From assembly GCF_900156335.1 (NCBI RefSeq), contig NZ_FTMZ01000011.1, positions 80,128 through 144,127 on the forward strand: DNA of 64,000 bases, given 5' to 3'. Under the pieces are notes generated by a model. It was not told where the DNA came from and searched no databases. It saw nothing but the letters and a program-made list of their open reading frames with translations. A program made the position numbers and the translations under genes. Below are positions 1 through 8,281 of the stretch, piece by piece; position 1 is the first letter of the stretch, and every line of letters begins with the position of its first letter. The DNA is from Sphaerotilus natans (GTDB taxonomy: Bacteria > Pseudomonadota > Gammaproteobacteria > Burkholderiales > Burkholderiaceae_C).

Positions 1-81
1 CTTGCCGCTGCGGGTCAGTCCCGACGCCAAGATGTATCCCGACGCTATAGTCGGCGACCAAATCGAAAGAATCAGGAGCCC

Positions 82-654
82 ATGAAACCGTCTGCCTTTG
101 CCTTCGCCCCTGTGCGTCGCCGCCCGCGCCTGCTGCGCACGCTCGTGGTGCTGAGCCTGGTGATGGGCAGCCTTCTGGCCGGCCCGGCGCGAGCGGCCCC
201 CGGCAGCGACGCGTCCGAGGCAGGACCTGAGCGTATCGGCGGCAGCGGCAATGGCAGCCGCGGCGCGACCCTGCTGCGGGTGCACGCGACCCGCAGCCAC
301 ATGCACTGTCCGCTGCCTGGACGGCAGCAGCGCCTGATCGGCATCGACTCGCCGGCCGAGTGGGAGGACACCCTCGAGCAGCAGGGCGAGGTCGCCGCGC
401 TCGGCCGCAAGGTGCGCTGGAGCCGCGAGCGGGTGATCATCTTCGCCGCCGACATGCAGGGCCGCCAGGCCGAGGCGGTGCGGCTGGAGTCGCCGGCGCG
501 GGTGATCCGCCTCAGCGGCGGCGTGCTGTACTGGCCGGTGCGCAAGCGCGTGATGGACGATCAGCAGCCGCGCCAGGTGCGGCCCTGCGTGATGGCCATC
601 ATCGACCGCGCCTTCTGGCACCGCATCCGGGTGGTGCCGACGCGGCCGCTGTGA
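82..654 (+). CDS. Exported protein of unknown function
   Basis: A 190-aa protein that I do not recognise. A basic N-terminus (RRR near residues 12-14) is followed by a hydrophobic stretch at about residues 18-35 and an ARA-A signal-peptidase site near residue 38, so it is probably secreted to the periplasm. The mature part is basic, with only two cysteines (in HMHCPLPG and RPCVMAI) that could form a disulfide. No catalytic motif is visible. An AGGAGC ribosome-binding site lies just before the ATG. It converges with the mrp gene on the other strand, 27 bases away. Confidence 0.6.
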   Translation: MKPSAFAFAPVRRRPRLLRTLVVLSLVMGSLLAGPARAAPGSDASEAGPERIGGSGNGSRGATLLRVHATRSHMHCPLPGRQQRLIGIDSPAEWEDTLEQQGEVAALGRKVRWSRERVIIFAADMQGRQAEAVRLESPARVIRLSGGVLYWPVRKRVMDDQQPRQVRPCVMAIIDRAFWHRIRVVPTRPL

Positions 655-681
655 GCGCAGCCGGCATCGGCACGGTCCGCC

Positions 682-1776
682 TCAGGTCGACTTCGAGACG
701 GTGATCGTCGGGAACTTCGACGAGTAGTCCTTGGCCTTGTCGGCGATCTTGATCGCCACGCGGCGGGCGACGCCGCGGTAGAGCGCGGCGATCTCGCTGT
801 CGGGCTCGGCCGCCACCGTCGGGCAGCCGGCGTCGGCCTGCTGGCGGATCGACAGGTTCAGCGGCAGGCTGCCGAGGTGGTCGATGCCGTATTCGGCCGC
901 CATGCGCTTGCCGCCGTCGGCGCCGAAGATGTGCTCGGTGTGGCCGCAGTTCGGGCAGCAGTAGACCGCCATGTTCTCGACCACGCCCAGGATCGGCACG
1001 CTGACCTTCTCGAACATCTTCAGGCCCTTCTTCGCGTCGAGCAGCGCGATGTCCTGCGGCGTGGTCACGATGACCGCGCCGGTGACCGGCACCTTCTGCG
1101 CCAGCGTGAGCTGGATGTCGCCGGTGCCCGGGGGCATGTCGACGATCAGGTAGTCGAGGTCCTTCCAGTTGGTCTGGCGCAGCAGCTGCTCCAGCGCCTG
1201 GGTGGCCATCGGGCCGCGCCAGATCATGGCCTGGTCGTTGTCGACCAGGAAGCCGATCGACATCACCTGGATGCCGTGGCCGACCAGCGGCTCCATCGTC
1301 TTGCCGTCGTAGCTCTCGGGCCGCGCGCCAGTGATGCCCAGCAGCATCGGCTGGCTCGGGCCGTAGATGTCGGCGTCGACGATGCCCACGGTGGCGCCCT
1401 CGGCGGCCAGCGCCAGCGCGAGGTTGACGGCGGTCGTGCTCTTGCCGACGCCGCCCTTGCCGGAGGCGACCGCCACGATGTTCTTCACGCCCGGCAGCAG
1501 CTGCACGCCGCGCTGCACCGCGTGCGCGGTGACCTTCCAGCTGATGTTGGCGCTGACATTGCCGACGCCGGGCAGCGTGCGCACCGCATCGATCAGCGCA
1601 CGGCGCAGACCGTCGACCTGGCTGCGCGCCGGGTAGCCCAGCTCGATGTCGAAGGCGACATCGCTGCCGTCGACCTTCAGGTTGCGCAGCTGCTTGCCGG
1701 TGACGAAGTCCTTGCCGGTGTTGGGGTCGACCACGGTCTGGATCGCGGCGCGGACGGTGTTCTCGTTCAGGGACAT
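682..1776 (-). CDS. apbC: Mrp/ApbC-family iron-sulfur cluster carrier ATPase
   Basis: This 364-aa cytosolic P-loop ATPase is predicted to bind and transfer Fe-S clusters to apo-proteins. An N-terminal MIP18/DUF59 domain (about residues 1-85) precedes the ParA/MinD-type NTPase. The deviant Walker A SGKGGVGKST is at residues 105-114, followed by the DADIYGPSQP and VDMPPGTGD motifs. The CCPNCG pair near residue 270 is the usual cluster-binding CxxC of the family. Length and domain order are typical. Mrp is often found near metG in Betaproteobacteria; here a diguanylate cyclase and a ferredoxin gene lie between them. Confidence 0.93.
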   Translation of the reverse strand: MSLNENTVRAAIQTVVDPNTGKDFVTGKQLRNLKVDGSDVAFDIELGYPARSQVDGLRRALIDAVRTLPGVGNVSANISWKVTAHAVQRGVQLLPGVKNIVAVASGKGGVGKSTTAVNLALALAAEGATVGIVDADIYGPSQPMLLGITGARPESYDGKTMEPLVGHGIQVMSIGFLVDNDQAMIWRGPMATQALEQLLRQTNWKDLDYLIVDMPPGTGDIQLTLAQKVPVTGAVIVTTPQDIALLDAKKGLKMFEKVSVPILGVVENMAVYCCPNCGHTEHIFGADGGKRMAAEYGIDHLGSLPLNLSIRQQADAGCPTVAAEPDSEIAALYRGVARRVAIKIADKAKDYSSKFPTITVSKST

Positions 1777-1825
1777 GACGGGAGGGCTTCGGGAGAGACG
1801 TCGAGGAAAGGCGCAGGCGCGCGGC

Positions 1826-3715
1826 TCACGGCGCGCCCGCGGCGGCGGTGCGCAAGTCTATCGCCACCCGGTTTCTCCCGCTGCGCTTGGCCTGGTAGAG
1901 CGCCTCGTCGGCCTCGCGCAGCATCGCGATGCCATCGGCCGCATCGCGCGGCACCCGGCAGCACAGCCCGAGGCTGGCGGTGACCGCCACCGGGCCGGCC
2001 ACGCTGTCGACCGGCCGCTCGGCGATCACCAGGCGGATGCGCTCGGCCAGCGCCAGCGCCTGCTGCGGGGGCAGGCCGGGCAGCAGCGCGATGAACTCCT
2101 CGCCGCCATAGCGCGCCAGCAGCGCCTGCACGCCGTCCTGCCCGGCCAGCAGCATCGCCACGCGCCGGGCCACCTCGCGCAGGCAGTCGTCGCCGGCCGG
2201 GTGGCCGAGCGTGTCGTTGATGCGCTTGAAATGGTCGAGGTCGAGCAGCAGCACGCCCAGCGGCCCTGCGCTCGCGATCGCACGCTGCACCGCGCCGGCG
2301 TGGCGCTCGTCGAAATGGCCCCGGTTGGCCACGCCGGTCAAGGCATCGGTGCGACTGGCCTGCTCCAGGCGCCGGTTGAGCTGCTCGAGATCGCGGGTGC
2401 GCTCGGTCACCCGCTGCTCCAGGCGCTCGTTGGCGCGGCGCTGGGTGGCCATCGCCTCGGCCTGGGCCTGCTCGCGCAGCCGGCGTTCATGCTGCAGCCG
2501 CCCGGCCAGCGACAGCGACAGCAGGATGACCTCCAGCGCGGTGCCGACCTGGGTGGCATGCTCGGTCAGCCCATTGCGCGGCAGCAGCCCGAACTTGCTG
2601 GCCGCCAGCACCAGACCGCCCGCCAGCACCAGGAACCAGGCCAGCAGGAAGATGCGCGCCGGCGCAAAGCCCTCGCGGCCGCGCAGCGCCGACACCCCCA
2701 GCGCGCCGAACATCGCCACCACCGCACAGCCGATCGCCAGCCGGATCGCCATCGGATACGGCAGCACGAAGGCCGACAGCAGCGCCAGCAGGCACAGCCA
2801 GGCGGTGGCCTGCGGCAGCCGCAGCATCCAGCCGCCGCGTTGCGCCAGCGCCAGGAAATCGATCATGAAGAAGGACGCGCTGGTGACCGCCAGCGCCAGG
2901 AAGACCACGATCGCGCGGTCGTTCCACTGCGTCGCCTCGGGCCACAGGTGCTGGAAGGCCAGCCCGCCGATCGAGGCCTGGAAGCTGGCGATCGCCGCCA
3001 CCCACAGCACATACCAGAGGTAGACGCGCTCGCGCATCACCCGCCACAGGAAGAAGTTGTAGGCCAGCATGCCCAGCATCACGCCCAGATAGAGGCCCTG
3101 CACCAGCTGGTCGAGCTGCTCGCCGGCCAGGAAGGCCTGCTCGGTCCAGAGCTGCGCCGGCAGCTGCACCGCGCTGCTGGTGTGCACGCGCACCAGGGCC
3201 CGCACCACCTCCTGACCCGGCGCGGCCCGCGGCAGCGGCACGATGAAGTGACGATGCGGCACCGGACGCTGATGGAAAGGCTGCTTGTCGCCCAGCCGCC
3301 AGTGGCCGCGCTCGATCCCGTCGCGGTCGAACAGCCGGATCTCGACCCGGTCCAGCACCGGGTAGGCCAGCGCCAGATGGCTCCAGCGCCCGCCGCCGGG
3401 CGGCGGCGTCCAGCGCAGGTCGAACCACCAGGCCGAATCGGAATAGCCCAGATTGGGCGCACCGGCCGGCAGCGCGCGCCAGCCCGGCGCGGCCAGCACC
3501 TGCGCGGCATCGAGTGCGCCGGAGACATCCTCCAGCACCCGCATCTGTGGCTCGGTCGGCGAGGCCGCCGGCACGGCGCGCGCAGGCAGCGGCCACAGCA
3601 GCAGCGCCAGCAGCAGCGCGATCAGCAGCCGCAGCGCCGGCCACGACAGCGCCGCCAGTCCCCGAGGACCGACACTCGCCATCCCGCCTGATCGACTCCG
3701 CACTGCCATCGACAC
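1826..3715 (-). CDS. Membrane diguanylate cyclase with 7TM-DISM sensor
   Basis: A 629-aa protein expected to make cyclic di-GMP in response to an external signal. A signal-like hydrophobic segment at residues 25-45 is followed by a periplasmic 7TMR-DISMED2-type domain (about 50-190), seven membrane helices (about 200-400), a coiled coil rich in R, E and Q (about 400-450), and a C-terminal GGDEF domain. The active-site loop reads RYGGEEF, so catalysis is expected. The RxxD inhibitory site normally upstream of that loop is absent (GVQA there), so product inhibition through it is unlikely. Nearby ATGs (residues 1, 3, 12) leave the exact start open. Confidence 0.9.
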   Translation of the reverse strand: MSMAVRSRSGGMASVGPRGLAALSWPALRLLIALLLALLLWPLPARAVPAASPTEPQMRVLEDVSGALDAAQVLAAPGWRALPAGAPNLGYSDSAWWFDLRWTPPPGGGRWSHLALAYPVLDRVEIRLFDRDGIERGHWRLGDKQPFHQRPVPHRHFIVPLPRAAPGQEVVRALVRVHTSSAVQLPAQLWTEQAFLAGEQLDQLVQGLYLGVMLGMLAYNFFLWRVMRERVYLWYVLWVAAIASFQASIGGLAFQHLWPEATQWNDRAIVVFLALAVTSASFFMIDFLALAQRGGWMLRLPQATAWLCLLALLSAFVLPYPMAIRLAIGCAVVAMFGALGVSALRGREGFAPARIFLLAWFLVLAGGLVLAASKFGLLPRNGLTEHATQVGTALEVILLSLSLAGRLQHERRLREQAQAEAMATQRRANERLEQRVTERTRDLEQLNRRLEQASRTDALTGVANRGHFDERHAGAVQRAIASAGPLGVLLLDLDHFKRINDTLGHPAGDDCLREVARRVAMLLAGQDGVQALLARYGGEEFIALLPGLPPQQALALAERIRLVIAERPVDSVAGPVAVTASLGLCCRVPRDAADGIAMLREADEALYQAKRSGRNRVAIDLRTAAAGAP

Positions 3716-3799
3716 CTTCCCGCGACCGGCCCGATTGGACCTGCGGCCGGCGCGATGAAATCGGCCGATGACCGGGGCGATCGGCCGTCGTCTCGGACT

Positions 3800-4123
3800 T
3801 CAGCGCGGTGCGGTGCGCGGATCCAGCGTGGCGTCGATCGCCACGTCGCCGTCGGCCAGCGCGACGCAGGGCAGCGTCCAGCCGCCCTCGGCGCGCTCCT
3901 CCAGGCTCAGGCCGGGCCAGTCGATGCGGTAGCGCAGATTCGCCTCGCCGGCCGTGACCCGGCACAGGCAGACCCGGCAGGTGCCGTTGCGGCAGGAACT
4001 GCGCAGCCGCAGGCCCGCGGCGCGCGCGGCCTCCAGCAGCGACTGGCCCGGCGCCACCGGCAGCCGCAGACCCAGCCGGGTGAGCGTCAGCACCGGTTCG
4101 GACGGGGGGATCGGGGTCGTCAT
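3800..4123 (-). CDS. Plant-type 2Fe-2S ferredoxin
   Basis: A 107-aa electron carrier. The cluster ligands are visible as CRNGTCRVC (C-x4-C-x2-C), with the fourth cysteine in LPCVALADGD, which is the chloroplast-type ferredoxin pattern. A beta-grasp fold with no extra domain fits the length. It diverges from metG and lies downstream of no obvious reductase or oxygenase, so its partner cannot be named from context. Placement between Mrp and MetRS is suggestive of Fe-S metabolism, but that is inference only. Confidence 0.85.
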   Translation of the reverse strand: MTTPIPPSEPVLTLTRLGLRLPVAPGQSLLEAARAAGLRLRSSCRNGTCRVCLCRVTAGEANLRYRIDWPGLSLEERAEGGWTLPCVALADGDVAIDATLDPRTAPR

Positions 4124-4199
4124 GCGGCAACGATATCAGGAGCGGCAGGCCTAGAATCGGCGGCTTTCTTCCGCCACGAGCGCCCCCCGGAACGCCACC

Positions 4200-6269
4200 A
4201 TGACCCGCCAGCTCTTCGTCACCACCGCCCTGCCCTACGCCAACGGCAAGTTCCACATCGGCCACATCATGGAGTACATCCAGGCCGACATCTGGGTGCG
4301 GTTCCAGCGCATGCGGGGCCACCAGGTGCATTTTGTCGGCGCCGATGACGCGCACGGCGCGCCGATCATGATCGCCGCCGAGAAGGCCGGGAAGACGCCG
4401 CAGCAGTTCGTCGCCGACATCGCTGCCGGCCGCAAGGAATACCTCGACGGTTTCCACATTTCCTTCGACAACTGGCACTCGACCGACGGCGTCGAAAACC
4501 ACGAGCTGGCGCAGGACATCTACCGCGGCCTGCGCGACAACGGCCTGATCGAGGTCCGCGCCATCGAGCAGTTCTTCGACCCCGAGAAGGGCATGTTCCT
4601 GCCCGACCGCTTCATCAAGGGCGAGTGCCCGAAGTGCGGCGCCAAGGACCAGTACGGCGACTCCTGCGAATCCTGCGGCGCCGTCTACAGCCCGACCGAG
4701 CTGAAAAGCCCGTATTCGGCGCTGTCGGGCGCCACGCCGGTGCTCAGGACCAGCGACCACTACTTCTTCAAGCTGTCGGACCCGCGCTGCGTCGAGTTCC
4801 TGCAGAACTGGACCACCGAGCCGGGCAAGCTCCAGCCCGAGGTGCTCAACAAGATCAAGGAGTGGTTCACCAAGGATGAAGAAGGCCAGGGCGGCCTGGG
4901 CGACTGGGACATCAGCCGTGACGCGCCCTACTTCGGCATCGAGATCCCGGACGCGCCGGGCAAGTACTTCTACGTCTGGCTGGACGCGCCGATCGGCTAC
5001 CTCGCCTCGCTGAAGAACTGGTTCGACAAGGGCGGCCCGGCCGCGAAGTACGGCGACACCCGCAGCTTCGCCGAGTTCATGGCCTCGCCCGAGATCGAGC
5101 AGTACCACTTCATCGGCAAGGACATCACCTACTTCCACACGCTGTTCTGGCCGGCGACGCTGCACTTCTCGGGCCGCAAGACGCCCGACAACGTCTTCGT
5201 GCACGGCTTCATGACCGTCAACAACGGCGAGAAGATGAGCAAGAGCCGCGGCACCGGCCTGGATCCGCTCAAGTACCTGTCGCTGGGCATGAACCCCGAG
5301 TGGCTGCGCTACTACATCGCCGCCAAGCTCAACTCGCATGTCGAGGACGTCGATTTCAACCGCGACGACTTCACCGCCCGCGTCAACGCCGACCTGATCG
5401 GCAAGTACGTCAACATCGCCTCGCGCGCGGCCGGCTTCATCAGCAAGCGCTTCGGCGGCAAGCTGAGCAGCGATGTCGGCGTCGAGGGCCGCGCGCTGCT
5501 CGACACGCTGCGCGCGCACCGCGACACGGTGACGGGCCTGTACGAGGCGCGCGAGCTGGCCAAGGTGCTGCGCGAGATCATGGCGCTGGCCGACCGCGTC
5601 AACGAGTACGTCGACCAGAACAAGCCCTGGGAGATCGCCAAGCAGCCGGGTCAGGACGCCGTGCTGCAGGACGTCTGCACCGTCTGCATCGAGGCCTTCC
5701 GCCTGCTGACCATCTACCTCAAGCCGGTGCTGCCGGCGCTGGCCGCCCAGGTCGAGGCCTTCCTGCAGGTCGCGCCGCTGGACTTCGCGGACGCCGAGCG
5801 CGCGCTGGGCGCGCACGCCATCGGCAGCTATCAGCACCTGATGCAGCGCGTCGATCCGAAGCTGCTCGAAGAACTCTTCGCCGCGCCCGAGCCCGAGAAG
5901 ATCGTTCCCGGCGGCGAGGACATCGCCCCCGAGATCAAGATCGACGACTTCACCAAGGTCGACCTGCGCGTGGCGAAGATCGTCAAGGCCGAGACGGTGG
6001 ACGGCTCGACCAAGCTGCTGCGCCTGACGCTCGACGCCGGCGAAGGCCGCACCCGCAACGTCTTCTCCGGCATCGCCTCCGTCTACAAGCCCGAGGATCT
6101 GGAAGGCAAGCTGACCGTGATGGTCGCCAACCTCGCGCCGCGCAAGATGAAGTTCGGCATCAGCGAAGGCATGGTGCTGGCCGCCAGCGACGCCGACGAG
6201 AAGAAGAACCCCGGCATCTTCGTGCTGGAGCCCTTCCCCGGCGCGCAGCCGGGGATGCGCATCCGCTGA
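4200..6269 (+). CDS. metG: Methionyl-tRNA synthetase
   Basis: A 689-aa class I aminoacyl-tRNA synthetase that charges tRNA-Met. The signature FHIGH lies near residue 19. A Cys4 zinc knuckle (CPKCG and CESCG) is inserted near residues 142-160. KMSKS is near residue 344. After the anticodon-binding helical domain, a C-terminal EMAP/Trbp111-like tRNA-binding domain starts near residue 576 ([14 protein letters not shown]) and carries the dimerisation function in this MetG1 type. Full length is normal. The ATG is the first in frame and begins the canonical N-terminus [14 protein letters not shown]. Confidence 0.98.
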   Translation: MTRQLFVTTALPYANGKFHIGHIMEYIQADIWVRFQRMRGHQVHFVGADDAHGAPIMIAAEKAGKTPQQFVADIAAGRKEYLDGFHISFDNWHSTDGVENHELAQDIYRGLRDNGLIEVRAIEQFFDPEKGMFLPDRFIKGECPKCGAKDQYGDSCESCGAVYSPTELKSPYSALSGATPVLRTSDHYFFKLSDPRCVEFLQNWTTEPGKLQPEVLNKIKEWFTKDEEGQGGLGDWDISRDAPYFGIEIPDAPGKYFYVWLDAPIGYLASLKNWFDKGGPAAKYGDTRSFAEFMASPEIEQYHFIGKDITYFHTLFWPATLHFSGRKTPDNVFVHGFMTVNNGEKMSKSRGTGLDPLKYLSLGMNPEWLRYYIAAKLNSHVEDVDFNRDDFTARVNADLIGKYVNIASRAAGFISKRFGGKLSSDVGVEGRALLDTLRAHRDTVTGLYEARELAKVLREIMALADRVNEYVDQNKPWEIAKQPGQDAVLQDVCTVCIEAFRLLTIYLKPVLPALAAQVEAFLQVAPLDFADAERALGAHAIGSYQHLMQRVDPKLLEELFAAPEPEKIVPGGEDIAPEIKIDDFTKVDLRVAKIVKAETVDGSTKLLRLTLDAGEGRTRNVFSGIASVYKPEDLEGKLTVMVANLAPRKMKFGISEGMVLAASDADEKKNPGIFVLEPFPGAQPGMRIR

Positions 6270-6293
6270 CGGCCGGCGCCGCTGCGCCGCCAG

Positions 6294-6848
6294 TCAACGC
6301 ACCAGCGGCAGCAGCGCCCGGAAGTCCGCGGTGCCAGCGCGCTCCAGCCACTCGTAGATCACCATCTCGGTGGTGACGAGCTCGGCGCCGTGGCGGGCCA
6401 GCCGCGCCAGGCCCGCCTCCCGGTTCGCCCGGGTGCGCGAGGCGCTGGCGTCGGCCACCACCGCCAGCGCGAAGCCGGCCTCGATCAGGCCCAGGCCGGT
6501 CTGCAGCACGCAGATGTGCGCCTCCATGCCGGTCAGGACGATCCGGTCGCGCCCGAAGCCGCGCAGCCGCTCCAGGAAACCCGGCTCGCGGGTGGCGCCG
6601 AAGTGGATCTTCTCGATCACCGTGGCGCCGGCGGCGGCCATCGGCGCCTGCAGCGGCTCGACCGTCGCGCCCAGGCCCTGCGGATAGTGCTCGGTCACCA
6701 GCACCGGCACCTGCAGGTGCTGCGCCGCCTGCAGCAGCCGGCGGTTGTTCGCCACCGCCGCCGCACCCTCGTCGATCGCCGGCGCCAGCAGCGCCTGCAC
6801 ATCGACCACCAGCAGCAGCGAGCGCCGCACATCGATCGTCGTCGGCAT
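6294..6848 (-). CDS. Isochorismatase-family cysteine hydrolase
   Basis: A 184-aa alpha/beta hydrolase of the isochorismatase/nicotinamidase superfamily. The expected catalytic triad is visible: Asp in VVDVQALL (about residue 15), Lys in IEKIHFGA, and Cys in EAHICVLQT, preceded by the non-proline cis-peptide region. The substrate cannot be read from sequence; YcaC-like amidohydrolases of this size are common. It converges with metG, 25 bases away, and diverges from the PH-domain gene that follows. Confidence 0.85.
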   Translation of the reverse strand: MPTTIDVRRSLLLVVDVQALLAPAIDEGAAAVANNRRLLQAAQHLQVPVLVTEHYPQGLGATVEPLQAPMAAAGATVIEKIHFGATREPGFLERLRGFGRDRIVLTGMEAHICVLQTGLGLIEAGFALAVVADASASRTRANREAGLARLARHGAELVTTEMVIYEWLERAGTADFRALLPLVR

Positions 6849-6960
6849 CGTCCTTGTCCTTTCCGCGGTCCTGTCGTGATCGGACTATGCTGCGCTGCCG
6901 CGCCCGTCGCGGCCCATCGGTGATTTCTCCAATGATTTCTCCAGTTCCGGGAGACTGCGC

Positions 6961-7569
6961 ATGTTCAAGAAGCTCGCCTCCGAAGCCCTCGGCCTGAGCG
7001 ACATCGGCACCATCATCCAGCCCAAGGACTACGGCAGCGTCGACGCCGACGACTACCTCTTCCACGAGGACGGGGAGAAGATCTTCTTCCTGATCAAGTC
7101 GCGCAAGGACGAGTACTGCTTCACCAACCTGGCGCTGATCCATGTCGACGGCGACTCGGCGGTGTCCTCCAAGCGCACCATCCGGCGCCATGACTACGCC
7201 GACGCGCGCATCGAGCGCGTCACCATCGAGACCGCCGGCACCGTCGACATGGACGTGGAGCTGAAGTTCTCGATCGGCGGCACCGCCTTCAGCATCGACG
7301 TGCGCAAGCAGTTCCTCGAGCAGCTCAAGGATGTCTACAAGGCGCTGATCGCCATCGGCCGGCTGCAGGCGCGCGACGAGGACAATCGCAGCCACGCCTT
7401 CAAGGTGCTCGGCGCGATGTCGTCGATGTACCGGATCGGCCAGGTCGGCCTGCCGCGCGATCTGCCCGACCAGTTCAACGCGCTGCTCGACAATCTCAAC
7501 GAGGCGGTGCATGTGCGCCACACCCGGCGCGACTTCGGCGAGGTGTTCAGCCGCTACATCCACGGCTGA
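6961..7569 (+). CDS. Bacterial PH-domain protein (YvbH-like)
   Basis: A 202-aa soluble protein. The first 125 residues match the bacterial pleckstrin-homology family typified by Bacillus YvbH: the N-terminus FKKLASEALGLSDIG and the block EKIFFLIKSRKDEYCFTNLA are characteristic. A helical C-terminal part (about 130-200) may oligomerise. The molecular function of this family is unknown. Its 3' end overlaps the end of the convergent TetR gene by 16 bases, so read-through could produce antisense RNA for either gene. Confidence 0.75.
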   Translation: MFKKLASEALGLSDIGTIIQPKDYGSVDADDYLFHEDGEKIFFLIKSRKDEYCFTNLALIHVDGDSAVSSKRTIRRHDYADARIERVTIETAGTVDMDVELKFSIGGTAFSIDVRKQFLEQLKDVYKALIAIGRLQARDEDNRSHAFKVLGAMSSMYRIGQVGLPRDLPDQFNALLDNLNEAVHVRHTRRDFGEVFSRYIHG

Positions 7570-8171
7570 GCGTCACCGCCCAGCATCCGCACCCACTGGC
7601 GCGCCAGCGCGGCCGGGCTCAGCCCGCCATCGGGCCGGTACCAGAGCCGGGTGCCGTTGAGCGCCACCAGCAGGTTGAGCCGCAGCACCCGGCGGTCCAG
7701 ATCGGCCGGCAGGGGCAGCGCCTCGACCAGCTGCGCCCACAGCGCCTCGTACTGGCGCCGCAGCGGCGCCAGCACCGCATGCACCGGGCCGTCGCGCGGC
7801 GCCATCAGCCCCTGGCCGGTGACGCGGGCGATCGGGTCCCCGCCGAGCATCTCCTGCAGATGCGCCGCCAGCGCGGCCTCCAGCCGCGGCCACGGCCCCT
7901 CGACGCCGGCGAGCGCACGCTCGACCACCGCCTGCATGCGCAGGTAGCCGGTGCGGTGCACCTCCAGGTAGAGCGCCTCCTTCGACTCGACATGGTGGTA
8001 GACCGAGCCCGCCAGGATGCCGGCCTCCTCGGCGATCTGGCGCAGCGTGGCGGCCTTGAAGCCACGCGCGTCGAACACCCGGGCCGCCGCCTGCAGCAGA
8101 TGCTGCTTGCGCGCGGAGGGCTCGGGGGCGGCATCGGCCGGCGCGGCGAGAGGCAGATCGGGATCAGGCAT
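7554..8171 (-). CDS. TetR/AcrR-family transcriptional regulator
   Basis: A 205-aa repressor candidate. The N-terminal helix-turn-helix reads LRQIAEEAGILAGSVYHH, followed by a ligand-binding helical domain resembling the TetR_C groups found in acyl-CoA or aromatic-ester regulators. I chose the ATG at 8171 because it gives the usual short leader before the HTH; an upstream in-frame start would run through the intergenic operator region. It is divergent from the tannase-like esterase, with a near-perfect palindrome between them, so it probably controls that gene and perhaps itself. Confidence 0.88.
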   Translation of the reverse strand: MPDPDLPLAAPADAAPEPSARKQHLLQAAARVFDARGFKAATLRQIAEEAGILAGSVYHHVESKEALYLEVHRTGYLRMQAVVERALAGVEGPWPRLEAALAAHLQEMLGGDPIARVTGQGLMAPRDGPVHAVLAPLRRQYEALWAQLVEALPLPADLDRRVLRLNLLVALNGTRLWYRPDGGLSPAALARQWVRMLGGDAQPWM

Positions 8172-8256
8172 GGAGCGCGATTCTAGGCAGAGCGGATCTG
8201 CGGGTTTGTGCGCATGGAAGCGTTTCCCGTCGCTGCCTACAGTCGCGCCACGAAGA

Positions 8257-8274
8257 ACCAAACAATTGTTAGGT
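8257..8274. promoter_or_regulatory. Palindromic TetR-type operator
   Basis: The 18-bp sequence ACCAAACAATTGTTAGGT is palindromic except for one symmetric base pair. It ends 7 bases before the esterase start codon and lies about 85 bases from the TetR gene start. TetR-family operators are typically 15-20-bp palindromes in such divergent regions. Binding here would overlap the esterase ribosome-binding and transcription-start area and repress it. It is also A+T-rich against a G+C-rich background, which makes chance less likely. Confidence 0.7.
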
Positions 8275-8281
8275 CACAGAG

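Noticed and set aside
2487..5837. A very long reverse-strand open frame across the cyclase, ferredoxin and metG genes
   Set aside because: It lies antisense to metG and in a wrong frame of the cyclase. Composition is His/Arg/Val-rich shadow of G+C-rich coding DNA, with no motif.
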